A stretch of DNA of 64,000 nucleotides, from NCBI GenBank assembly GCA_030248135.1, contig JASANC010005818.1, positions 1 through 64,000 of the forward strand, in the 5' to 3' direction. This DNA comes from Theristus sp. LFF4_11. Its lineage: Eukaryota > Nematoda > Chromadorea > Monhysterida > Xyalidae. This document shows positions 22,901 to 33,966 of the stretch, one piece after another. A program made the position numbers and the translations under genes. The notes under the pieces were generated by a model that worked only from the letters and a program-made list of their open reading frames with translations, made no database searches and was not told the origin of the DNA. Every line of letters begins with the position of its first letter. The stretch's first letter is position 1.

Positions 22901-25267
22901 AGCAAGCGTTGGCGTGCATCCTCGAGCAGCCAGACGCAGACGCAGCGCGCAATTGCCTCCGAGAATTGTTGGTCACCATGACCGAAGCTGGTCAGATGCG
23001 TTTGATTGCAACGATGAACTATGCACGCCTCGAAAATGAGGTCAGTCATTGACAGGTCTCTGTTGTGTTTGGTTCATTGAGGCCTACCATGATGTCTAGT
23101 CCACACAGATTCATTGTAATAGAAGTTCGTTGTTATCGGGCTCTAAATTGAACCACCGCCAGCCATTCTCTTGCGGGCTGAAAAATAGATCATCTGCGAA
23201 AGTGTGGCTTTTGGTTGCGGGCCAGACAGCAGGCACACCCGCCACCTCTTTTGCTTTATCGTTTGTGGTGATGTTGCAGGTGGTGCACATTCTCGAGTCG
23301 CGTGCGCGCGTGTCTGATGTGTCAAAGTGTGTGCGTGAGACGCAGCACAAGGACGACCATCAACAGCACGTCAACTATTACCAGTTGCTCTATGCGTTTC
23401 ACGTTCATCGACGCAAGTATCGCCGTGGTCAGTTCAGAGATCTTTGGCATTGTTGAATTCGCTGGAGCTGCCCCGCTGCTGACAGCACTGTGCCTGTGTT
23501 GCATGTCAGCTGCCACGTTCATGTACGAACTGTCACGTCGTCTGTCGTCCGAATGTCTGCCAAACGCGGCCGTCTTCCGAGCGATTCGCAACGCGCTCGC
23601 TGTTTGTCTGAATTTGTTGGCGATGGTGCATTCGAGTGAAGCGTGGATTGCCACACCGTGCACGTCGCTTGATGCACAGGTCAGTTGGGTTGCTTGGTTG
23701 GTGTCATTGAATCATGGCACAACTTTCTGGTTGCATTGGTTTTTGCTGCAGAAGTGACCGCCACTAAGTTGCTTAATTTATCTGTATGTTTGCGTTGCAT
23801 GCAAATTCGTTTGCTATAACCGGCTTATGTTTCTTTGTCAGACAGCAAGCGTGCGAAAGCAGCTAGGCTCGTTGAGTGCAACGAGCAGTGAGCAATCATG
23901 CGATACTGCGACAATGGACGATGCAGACAACGCAGGCAAACGGGCAGCAGTGAGCGAGCTGCAGCCAGTGCTCACCATCTCAACCGAGCAGCACTTGCAA
24001 GTGCTCTGGCTAATGGCTGACGCACGTCTGACGCTCAGTCACATTCGGCCGAACCAACTGGGTACGCACACTCACTTCTCAAACCGCTGCGCTTTGGTGA
24101 AAAAATAAGTTGATTCCTGGTTGACAACGTTGCGTTCACAGATTTGGACGGTGGCGTCGTGGACGTTGACGAGCGCTCGCGTGCGCTCGTTGACGCGTTG
24201 TGTGCGTGCGACTGCTTTGACCAGGCGTTCACACTGGCAATGGCCGTCGACAAACTGCACTCACCGATCGATCGAGCCCGGACACAGCAGGTGCGCTGTT
24301 CCGCAGTGTTGCAAGCCATTGAACGTGTTTCACGTTCACTTCAGCTTCAAGGTGGCAGCGAGTGTGTTTGCTGCAGGTGCTTGTCTCGTTGACGCAACGT
24401 GCCGTGTCGCTCGGCACGCAGCCGTCACTCAGTCGCACGGACGCACGTCAGCTCTGTGACGCCAATCGAATGTGGACCGACGATCGTACGCTCACTGCCA
24501 ATCAGCCTGCGTCTGCTGCTGTTGCTGACCAAAGGTTGAACGCACATGTCACCTGCCTCCGTCAGTCAGTGTTGTTCACATGACCAACGTACGTTTCAGT
24601 GCGAGCACATTTGCGTGGCGTCTCCTGCGTGGCTACGTACGCCATTTGGCGACCAGTGGTGCCGTCGGCTGTCATGTGCGTGCGATCGTCGAGCGTGTGC
24701 TGGCGTTGCAGCAGGCTGTACCAAGTTGGCTTGCTGCACAACACAAGGTGACACAACAGTGAACAATGCTGCCCATCAGACACAACAGTGCAGCCAGGTA
24801 CAACGATGAGCGTTTTGCAGCGACTGGACGTTGCTGAGCACGTGCGTCTGCTGGCCAGCTACGGGCACACGGTCGAGGCGATGCGAGTGCTCGTTGACTA
24901 CGTGGACGCCATCAGGACGGGCGACATTGCCGGCACCTTCAACCTAAACGTTGCCCACTTTGTGCACCTTTACGTTGCGTGCTCATCAGTCATTCATTAT
25001 TGCAATCGAGAGCTGCCATTGCAGGAGCACCCTTTGCAGCCGCTCGCCAGCACGTCTGTCTGGTTGCCGTACACAGTCATTGATCAAGTGTTTGCGATCG
25101 TTCAACTCGAACAAACGCCAGACGCGCTGCAGGCTCGTTGTTTCCACATTGCACTCTTGAACAAATTGTCTCCCAAATCGCTAAAAACGTTTATTTCTTT
25201 GCAGCTGGCGTCTGAATTAGAGTCGAAATTGAAAACATACTTCCGCGAAGTGAAGGCGTGTTGTTGA
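16984..25267 (+). CDS. NUP160: Nuclear pore complex protein NUP160 (Nup107-160 / Y complex)
   Basis: About 30 exons traced in phase: 16984-17059, 17128-17266, 17340-17544, 17705-17834, 18082-18222, 18382-18614, 19083-19250, 19307-19473, 19548-19731, 19802-19894, a possible 21-nt exon near 19982-20002, 20076-20198, 20302-20367, 20436-20508, 20589-20808, 20999-21171, 21410-21555, 21626-21791, 21953-22191, 22275-22373, 22445-22573, 22642-22740, 22849-23040, 23280-23427, 23510-23679, 23842-24061, 24142-24290, 24377-24534, 24600-24747, 24821-25267 (the last may hide a 75-nt intron from 24951). The product is about 1,550 residues (human about 1,440). The N-terminal beta-propeller region has ARNRFLIW and LNLWSHQ; the alpha-helical C-terminal part has the diagnostic VVHILESRARVSD, NYYQLLYAFHVHRRKYRRAA and WLPYTVIDQ. 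NUP160 builds the Y-shaped pore scaffold. Introns hold a family-C repeat and a MITE. AATAAA at 25337. Confidence 0.92.
18652..18888 (+). repeat. Dispersed repeat family C, copy 2 (inside a NUP160 intron)
   Basis: Aligns with the reverse complement of 13212-13457. It lies entirely in the intron between the exons ending 18614 and starting 19083. Confidence 0.8.
21189..21346. mobile_element. MITE family B, copy 1 (inside a NUP160 intron)
   Basis: 158 bp with 20-bp inverted ends: CAGTCAAACTCTAAAACATA on the left, and on the right TATG, a T-run, then GAATTTGACTG. The interior is partly palindromic and contains GGATTGCTGCGGAGGCGG. It sits in the intron 21172-21409. Two other copies lie at 34441-34600 and 49343-49494. 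Confidence 0.85.
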
Positions 25268-25342
25268 TTTGTTGTTCTTTTCATGTAGCTTTGTACTGTT
25301 TGAGTATTGGTTGTTATCGGTTCTTTTGATATCGGCAATAAA

Positions 25343-25640
25343 ACTGTGGTCATTATGCATGCAATCTGTTGTGTGTGTCAAGTTTCACGTTTGATTGGAA
25401 CGAGTGCTCCATGAACACTTCTTGCTTCTTGAACACTCTTCACATTTTTGCCTCGCAAATACATCTGCATTGAACATCACACCTTACCACTACAATATGC
25501 AGTATTTGAACTGCTGCAGAAACCGCTTTTTGAAAGCGGGCCATTCTGTGCCTTTGCCTACATTACTAAACCAAAGCCAAGTTTACAGTCTGTTTTGTTG
25601 TTGTTTTTTTTTTAATATTTGAAGCACGCCCCCCACCGAT
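25343..25640. other. 3' flank of NUP160, no gene supported
   Basis: Follows the AATAAA at 25337. A short ORF at 25395-25622 has no recognisable feature. A small hairpin (CCGCTTTTTGAAAGCGG) lies at about 25521-25537. Confidence 0.4.
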
Positions 25641-25850
25641 TTCGGAAACCCGAAGGTACCAAACTCCGGTGGGATTGGGGAACGGACGGCTCACCATCCC
25701 GTGGAACCAATACCCTCGCCACGTGAGGGGGACAGCCTCTAAGCCCCGCTCTGTCCTGGGAGCACCAGTGATCTTAGCCCGATTTCGGTTTCGGTGGCCT
25801 GCGGTCGCTATATCCCCGTAGGGCAGCGAATCCGAAAGCTTTAGTTGAAA
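25640..25850. other. GC-rich unidentified repeat segment
   Basis: A GC-rich stretch in AT-rich surroundings. It shares CCCGAAGGTACCAAA, in inverted orientation, and a GGAACGGACGG block with 2140-2230. It does not read as 5S rRNA or a tRNA. Probably a fragment of a repeat. Confidence 0.4.
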
Positions 25851-25879
25851 AGTTTAGTTCGGTTTGGTTTTAGTTCGGT

Positions 25880-25985
25880 TTCAATGAAGTCTTTGTAGGT
25901 TCCTAATCCTAAGCCCAATCCTAATCCTAATGAAGTCGTTGTAGGTTCCTAAACCTAATCCTAATCCTAAGTGAAGCCTTTTTAA
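25880..25985. repeat. CCTAATCC-type telomere-like repeat, second site
   Basis: Two tandem copies of GTCTTTGTAGGTTCCTAATC / GTCGTTGTAGGTTCCTAAAC, each followed by CCTAATCCTAA units, then AAGCCTTTTTAACAAAGTG. Same family as 12893-12945. Confidence 0.75.
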
Positions 25986-26184
25986 CAAAGTGAAAGTGCC
26001 TTGATTGACAGCTTTGTTGAAGGGGTGAAACATTGGGATCAGCTCCAGCTCCGGTTTAGCTTTGTAGTTTTACGCATTCTGTGCGTATCGTAATCAAATA
26101 GACAAAATGTTTCACAACACTTTGGTTTCGTCGATGTTTGCGCAGGCACACAGTGCATAAAGCAGTTGCAGTTCATAGTTGTTC

Positions 26185-26630
26185 TAGGGGGGGGTGGGGC
26201 CGGCCCCCCCCAAAAAATTTTCGAATCTATCTCTATCAGAAAGGTTTTTTCGGCTCAGCTATTATCTATCTAAAAAAAATTTTCAGCCAGCTATCTATCT
26301 GAAAATTTCTGTCTTCGAAGACATAAAATGAGTCAATTTTTGACCAAAATTGACCATTTTTGCTCGAAATTCTTGAAAATTTCGCTAATTTTAGTTAAAA
26401 TATGCGTTTATACTTGATTTTTAGCATGTTTTAAGCATTATTTAGTTGTTTTAAAAGCTTTTTAGCGTTTTAGCTATCTATCTATCTAATTTCAAAATTT
26501 GACCGGCCCCCCCCCCAAATTCACATGGCCCCCCCGCGGCCCCCCCCCAAAATTTTCCAGCTATCTATCTGTCTGGAAAATTTGCTCCAGCTATCTATAT
26601 CGGCCCCCCCCAAACCCCCGGCTCTGGAAC
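26185..26630. repeat. C-run / CTATCTATC repeat family D, copy 2
   Basis: Inverted counterpart of 13455-13690: C-runs, AAAATTTTC spacers, GGCTCAGCTATTATCTATC and CAGCCAGCTATCTATC modules. It ends about 85 bp before the start codon of the zinc-finger gene. Confidence 0.8.
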
Positions 26631-26714
26631 AACTATGTTGCAGTTGAGTTGCAGAGACTGCGCTGGTCCTGGTGTGGCATTCGTTAAGAGAACTCCTCAA
26701 GCGAGTCTTCAAGC

Positions 26715-29700
26715 ATGCAAGATTGCGATGATCAGCAAAACTCGTCGGCCGTTGATGACGAAAGCGATCCGTCGTTCTCTGCCGTCATTTCGGTTTGTTG
26801 CTCTAAACTTGTTGCTGCTCCTTGATTTGTTGCAGGTCGACTCAGTTTTCTTTCTCTTTTGGCTTTTATTTGTTTGTCATCATTGCAAGATCGGTACCGG
26901 TTTGGTTTCAGCTCACCATGAACGTTTGCTTTCAGGAGCTGCAACAGTTGAACGGCAACGCAGTGCCCACCAAGCGGAACGACGTGCTGAGTGAAGTGGA
27001 CAGCGACAGTGGGCGGGGCTCTGGCTCTTCGGGGCCTGGGGGGGAGGTGGGGGTGGCCGGAAAAGAGCTTCATGTCGGAGTGCACAGCCGTGCAGCATCG
27101 ACGTGCAGTCAGCAGTCAGTGCAGTCAGCAAATCGATGGACACATCGTTGTTGAGTGATCCTACATCAGAGGTACAGTGTACAGACGCGTGCGATGGCTG
27201 CGAGCTCACCACACAGTGGCACGTGTCAGCGTCAGCGTGGCATTCAGCTAGTTTGATTTTTTGTTGTTGACTTGTGAACACATAATGAACCTCGCGCTCA
27301 ACTGCTGTTTTCCTGCTTTCCAGGCCAGCAAAACCACTGCTAACAATGTGAGCCCGCCCGTCGTTCCGCCCCTGAGGATCCCGAAATGGAAGTTGCCAAT
27401 AAAGAAACCAGCACCGCCGTCGCTGTCAACAACAACGTTCAACTCAAAACGACTGCAGCCCAAACTCAGCTGTCCCGCAAAAAAGTCAACTGTGCCAAAA
27501 TCGAAGGTCAAAAAACCAGCGGTGTTGACGTCAGCGAAAGCGACCGCGAACCAGCCGAGCGACAGCGAGTGCACCGGGCGGTGTCTGTTTGCGTGCACGG
27601 CGGCACCAGCGCGCTGTGTCAACAGGCTGTTTGCGACGGCGGGCGCTTTGAACGAGCACGTGCGTTCGCGACACGGCCAACCACGCAACACTGCGCCGTA
27701 CTCGTGCGCCGACTGTGGCCGACGATTCGTGGACATCGCGAACCTGAAGCGTCACATTCCATCGCAGCACACACCACACACCTGTGCAGAGTGTCACGCG
27801 GTGGTGATTGGTGAGAGCGGCCTGCAGCGGCACATGCGCAGCGTGCACAAACGCAACACGTTCAAGTGCACACGGTGTGCGTACACGTGCGTGACACTGG
27901 CAGCCTGGCTGGCACACCAGCAACGATGCCAACTGCACGCTCTCGCTGTGACGCCCGACGGTGTCGTGGTCAGTTGTGCAGTTGTCTCAGCTGTTCATGC
28001 AGCAGTTCAAGTGTTCAAAATCGGCAACAGCTTTGTATCATTTGTTGACTGTTTGGACTTTCTGATTTTTCATTGCAGAAAAGTCGCATTGCGAGTCTCG
28101 TTGGTCGCCCCGACGAATGGGACGTTGCCGACCGCGTCAATGGCGTCGTCGATGAACGTCAGTTCTGTGACGTCTGTGTCTTCGTCGGCGACAACTCCAC
28201 TGCAAACTACCGAACGACCGTGCACTGGCACAAGGCGCAGTACCACGCTGATCAGAACGAACCGCAGCAGCGCCCGTTCACCTGTGCCATCTGTGAGCAC
28301 CCATTCAGCAATCCGAAACTGCTCTCGCTTCATGTCCGTGGCCAGGTTGGTCCTTGTGCTTGAGGCATTTGTGCTTTCTTGTCAACTATGAAACACGAAA
28401 TGTTCATTATTTTGCATTTGAATCACAATATTCGACCATAACTAGTGATCAGTATTTCTTGCGCAGTGCTTCCACGAGATCCCACACGATTCATCGCCGT
28501 TCAAATGCGAACTCTGCCAAGAGCGATTCGTTGAGCTGTCGCCGTTGGTGGCGCATGTTCGCATGAAACATGGACTCCCAAAGGCCAAGCCTCCACCACC
28601 ACCCAAGGCTAAACCTCAACCGCGCGCTCAACCATCCGTTCAAGCACCACTGACTCGCGCAGTTGCAAAGCCACTGCCGAAACGTGCAACGCGCAAAGGA
28701 GAGACGGACAACAAGGCGCCACCAAAGAAGCAACGACCAGCGGACACTCAGAGCGGAGCGGCCAAATCGAATGCACCGAAAGCACCAGTGCCACCCGTGG
28801 AACCACCCGGCGCTGCCACTGCTGCAAGAGCGACACCGAAACGTGCAAGGCGCACAGGAAAAGCGGGCAAAGGAGTGCCCGCAAAGCAGCGGCGCGCAGC
28901 GAACACTGCGAGTGGTGCGCCAGTAGCCCCGGTGCAGCAGGCGTTGCGTGCGCTCACGAGCAGCCCGTGCGCGCGTGCGTTCGAGTGTGCGCACTGCGAC
29001 ACGCCGTTCGCGGACGCCGTCACACTCGAGCGGCACGTGCTCACGTACCATCGGAGTCTGTTTGCGACGGCCACCGTGGTGCACTCGTACAAGTGTGCCG
29101 TGTGCCAGCAGCCGTTCGAACAGATCACACTGCTCACGGAGCATGTCGCTCGCGCGCTCTGCTCGCCGCCGAACGAAACACCACAAACGAAGGCCAACCG
29201 GCCGCCAACGACACCGAAACGCCCGCTGCGCAACAGAAAGCGACCGAAGCCGCTGGCAACTGCCGCCATCGAGCGCTTGCCTGACGTGGTCATACCGATT
29301 GAAGTTGCTCCGAGCACCAGCGAGCTGGCCGGCGATGGCTTGATCGATGCTAACGTAAAGATTCCATTATGTCGCCTGGTTGGTTGGTGAAACCGCTTGT
29401 TTCTTTGTTTTCCTGTTGAACTGTGCTAACTCAGTGAATTTCGCTGTCCGAATGTGTGTTGTGTTGCCATTTCAGGCTACTAGTGGACAGCGCAAGGCAG
29501 CAGCAGCAGCAGCAGTCGGCAACCACGCATTTCATTGTATTTTGTGTAACAAGCAGTTTCGTTGTGCGCGTCTGCTCGCGAGGCATGTCATCAACGTGCA
29601 CAACAAATCACGACACCACTCGCCCATGGTGCTCAGTTCTGTGTGGCCGTGCGAGCCAGCAGCAGCCGCAGATGCGCACGAGCTCGCCATCAAGGAGGAG

Positions 29701-32700
29701 CCGATGGAGTTGGCGGAGTTCGCGCAGTGCGTCATGTGTCGACTGAGTTTCGCGCGCGTTGCAACACTGCAGCAGCATCTGCGCCAGCAACACACGAGCG
29801 TCAGCGTGCCACCAGACGTGCCGCTGTACGGCTGCGCGCTGTGCTGCGTCGACTTCACCGATGCCGACCGGCTGCGCGTGCATGCCGTTGAGGAGCACGA
29901 CATTGTGGACAGAACGCCGTCGGTGGGGGCGTTCGATGTGCACTGCAACACGAACGTGCACGAGGCGCTCATCAACGCCGTCGTCGCTGGCACAGCAGCG
30001 ATCAAGACTGAACCGCTAGACACGTTCGAACACACTGCCACCCTGAGTCAGATGTCGCTGTTCGATCAACAACGACGCATGCTCACCGCTGATAATGTGC
30101 ACCTGGACCTGTGGAGCAACACAGAGCTGCAGCAACAAGCATCCGTCAGCTCTTCGTTGCTTTACCATCCGATGGACTCAGGCAGCCGTCAGCCAACGAC
30201 AACAATTGTCAGCGAGCCAACGGCGCCCAAAGAGATGCCGCACAGGCAGCCAACCGACACCAAGTTGCAGGTGAAAACTGAAACCGGTGAAGGAACGTCT
30301 GTGGTCGACTGGCACCAACACCAGCAACCGCAAGAGCACCCGAATCTCGCTGACATTCTGTTGGACGATGCCGAGCAGATGACGAACATGCGCGAAAGCA
30401 CACGGCCGCCCGGCAAGCATCGTGGGCGACCACCGACTGTGGACAAGGACGACGTGGACGTGACGACGGCGTACAAGTGTGTGCCGTGTGGGCGGCCGTT
30501 CCACATCAGGAAATGGAACACTCTGCGTGTGCACGTCAGCCGCAAGCACCAGCGCTCCTACGGCGAGCGCCTCTGTTTCCAGTGCGCTCTGTGCGACGCA
30601 CAATTCAAACTGATCAAGCCGCTCGTCGAGCACATGGTCAACGGGCACAGGCTTGCGCATCACGTCTACAGCCAGTGCAAAAAGTGCAAACGCTACTTCA
30701 GGAGTCCGTACCTGTTGAAGGTGCACCAGAAGAATGTGGCCGGTTGCAACGGCAATGTTCGCAGTCTCCGAATGCACTTGGACGTGAAATTGGTGCGTCT
30801 TTACTGTGCTGTTGTCGATTTGTTCGAACGTGTCCGACCGAAACACGACAAACGAAACACACGGGCACCAGATCTGCAGTTTGGTTCACCCCATCCCGAT
30901 CCCGAAGAGATCAGCCAAACTAAACGTCCGGGTTGCTGTGCGTTACAAGCGCCTGCTTCAGAGCGTGATGTCATTTCGGTCCGACACGTTTTGCATAAAT
31001 AGTCTGTACTTTGAAAACACTGTGATCTGGTACATTTTTTGATTGTGATTTTTTTCGATTTCAGAAAAAATTAGTGAAAACGAAAGGCAAGCCAGCAACG
31101 AAGGAGGCAGTGCCGAGGCGCGTCACGGACAAAGCGTGGCGTGCGTGCGTGCGTGCTGCGGCGAATGAGCGAGCGTACGCGTGCGCGTGCGTGCCGTCCG
31201 AGTGCGCAGAGTCGTTCGCGGGCACCGCACAGCTGATGGCACACCTCAGCAAACACTGCAAGACGTTCCAGCAGAGCGAGCGGCCGTGCGCCTGTGCGTT
31301 CTGCGGGCTCGCTTTCGGCGACGCTGCCGACCTGCGCGAGCACATTCGCAACATTCACGGTGCGCTGCTGTTGCTTGTTTGCTTCGCCCCACACTCGATA
31401 ATGCGAACCGGACACTGTGCGAACGCGTGCTTGGTGTTCGCCACAGCGGTCTCCCTTAAGGGGATTTAGCAATTAGTTTTTTGTGCGTACGCACGTACAC
31501 GACACTTAAAAAGTGGCCACGCAATTTAGAAATCGTGTCGTGTGGGCTATCTTAATGCATTGCGACACAATTAGTTTGCGCCCGGGATTTAGAACAACTT
31601 CTGTGCGTGCGGACAGAAAACTAAATGGTGTTTTTGCCTTTAAAATGGAGCGATTATTCTGAAACGCAAACAAACGATAGAAAATTTGATGCAATCGCTG
31701 ACGTGTGCAGTGCACCGCACCATCTTGCGGTCGTAAATAAAATAGTAAAATCACCGCAGAAATGAAAAAGCCTCAGTTAGACCAAATCTGCTCCTAAACC
31801 AGTAGTCCATAAGTTTCAAAATGCAATCTTGCTTGCTTACACCGTTTTATATAAAGTCACAACGCGAACTTTTAGTTTTCATAAATTCTAAGTGGTGATT
31901 TTGTGCGGCATCGTCTCTGTAGACGGCTGCATGTGCACACAGCGCACCCAGAGCACCGCGTGCGTTGTGTTGCAGGCACGTTCGTGTGCGAGCACTGCAC
32001 GTTCGTCGGACGCACTCGCGCCGAGCTGGTGGCGCACAATCTGCAGCGGCACCGGCAGCTCACCAGCAACGTGCCGTTCGCGTGCGCCCTCTGCAAGTGG
32101 CAGTTCGCCGAGGCGCCACAGCTGGCGCAGCACGTCCAGATGGTGCACGAGCGCAGTGGGCGGCCGCATGCGTTCAAGTGTGCGCAGTGCAAGGCGCTGT
32201 TTGCGGACGTGCAGGTGCTCAGCGCACACCTCCGCTCGGTGCATGCCGACGACAACGAACAGGACGTCACCAATGCAGGCACGGACGATGACAAGCAGGA
32301 TGGTGTGCCCCAGCAGGATGCAATGCGACAATGCGCAAATGGGCAAGAAACGGTCAGTAACAACGAGACTCTACGTTGCCGATGTACACAAATGCGAGCA
32401 TATTATCGGTGCGTTCAGGAGCATGGTACACTGTCGGCAGCACTGGGCGCGCAGTGGTGCGCTCTGGAGCACGTGTGCGCGCTGTGCTCCGATGCGTTCG
32501 TGACAGCCACCGAGCTCGCAGAGCACTGGCGGCACACACACAAGCGCAACGACCAACGACGCCGCGACCTGTACAAGCAGTTCCGTTGCGATCGATGTTC
32601 GTTCGTCGCGTGCAGCGCCAACGGGCTGACCATCCACAAGAAGAAGCGCCATGCCGTGAAACACTACTGGTGTGACGACTGCAAGGTGCACTTCCGCAGA

Positions 32701-33177
32701 GGAATGCTGCCATTCAACATCCACTTTCGTTTCAAACACAACTGGCGGGTGAGCATTCTGCTAGTTGCTGTTATGATAAGAGTCTTTAGGAAGTCTGTGA
32801 CTGCTACAGTCTAGTCTTGAGACAGTCGCTTTGTCATGACACAGTAATGTTGCATCGTTCGTTACAAACGAAATCGCGTGCCAAATGCGACAACACGCGC
32901 GTTTCTGTAATATCGCATGTGTGTGTGCGCCAATGTTCTTTTGTGTCTGTGCAACGTTACTGTGTTTTATGTAACTGACTGCACTTGTCTTTAAATTAGG
33001 CAGCAGTTTTTGCGTGCCTTTTTGGTAGACTAAATGTTTGTGATTTTGCATACGCCGATGCTAATAAGCAATGCATTGCAGCGAGTTGACCCCGACAGTG
33101 CTGAGAGCAAAGTGAAAGTGAAAACGCAACAGGCGACTGCTACTCTTCCAGCACAAACTACACCGGTTACCGAATAA
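26715..33177 (+). CDS. Large C2H2 zinc-finger protein (about 20 fingers), probable transcription or chromatin regulator
   Basis: Ten exons join in phase: 26715-26792, 26936-27046, 27109-27171, 27324-27968, 28079-28345, 28467-29354, 29476-30792, 31065-31359, 31976-32748, 33082-33177, giving 1,510 residues (about 22 fewer if a possible 66-nt intron from 32354 is spliced). The N-terminus is acidic, then Pro/Lys-rich. At least twenty C2H2 fingers follow, for example YSCADCGRRFVDIANLKRH, FKCELCQERFVELSPLVAH, FHCILCNKQFRCARLLARH, FACALCKWQFAEAPQLAQH and YWCDDCKVHF. They are spread out rather than in tight TGEKP-linked arrays, so typical KRAB-type tandem DNA binding is not implied. Exon 6 has a long Pro/Lys/Ala-rich linker. 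Exon 7 has IKEEP and IKTEP motifs of the SUMO-site type. I cannot assign an orthologue. Nuclear location is inferred. Intron 8 (31360-31975) is the longest. Confidence 0.85.
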
Positions 33178-33966
33178 CTTGCAAAAAAATACGGTTTACG
33201 ACAATGAATCTTGGTGACATTTTCAAATTTTTTATTAAATATTAACACATTCCGTTGCTTGCTGTGCTGCTGCTCTGCATTTTTGCATTCTTTTTTGTGA
33301 ACATGTTGAAATGCAAACATTTTGATGCACGTTGAATTTGTTTGCATGACAGTTCTGTCATAATATTTCGCATTTTATCGCTGACGTATCTACCAAGAAC
33401 AAGGATGTCTTCGTAACAGGATGGGGCACACATCATCAAATAGCGGGATTTTTTTCAATTCAAGGTTATACTTATTCAGTTCAATTCAAGACCGTAAAAA
33501 GTCACATAGGTCAATTTTGAATTGATTCACTCAATTATAGGAAACCATTACACAAGCGCATCTATTTAAAGTTGTTCCTGCACAAAAAAAACTTTATTGA
33601 CAAGTTGAAAATCAAACACATTTTATATAACAGTGATGTATTGTGCTCAAAAAATTGACACTGCTATTTTTAGCAAAGCATCGTTCAAAACACACATCCA
33701 TAATGCCCTATCATTACAAAAAATGCTCTAAAAATTTCCTGTTTTTGTTCAGAGTTGAGCGCGCGTCATTTCTGGTCACTCCAATTTGTTGTCTTGTCTG
33801 GTGTGATTTTGACGAAAGAAAAGGAACAAGTTGCAAAAAGGTCATCAAATTTTTCTCACCTTAATATAAATAACCGGACCAAAGAGTTCAGCAGCATCAA
33901 GTATCAAAACCACCATCATAGCTCTCAAACTGCATCTGTTCCCCCAAGTGTCGTTGTGCTAACAGG
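33178..33966. other. Intergenic, no gene supported
   Basis: AT-rich. Only short ORFs without domains. Probably holds the 3' UTR of the zinc-finger gene and the promoter of the thioredoxin gene. Confidence 0.5.

Noticed and set aside
17007..25353. Numerous minus-strand ORFs opposite NUP160
   Set aside because: Shadows created by the GC-rich codon use of the plus-strand exons; none shows a family match.
25640..25850. Candidate 5S rRNA or tRNA-like gene
   Set aside because: GC-rich but lacks the conserved 5S internal control region and any cloverleaf or A/B box I could identify.
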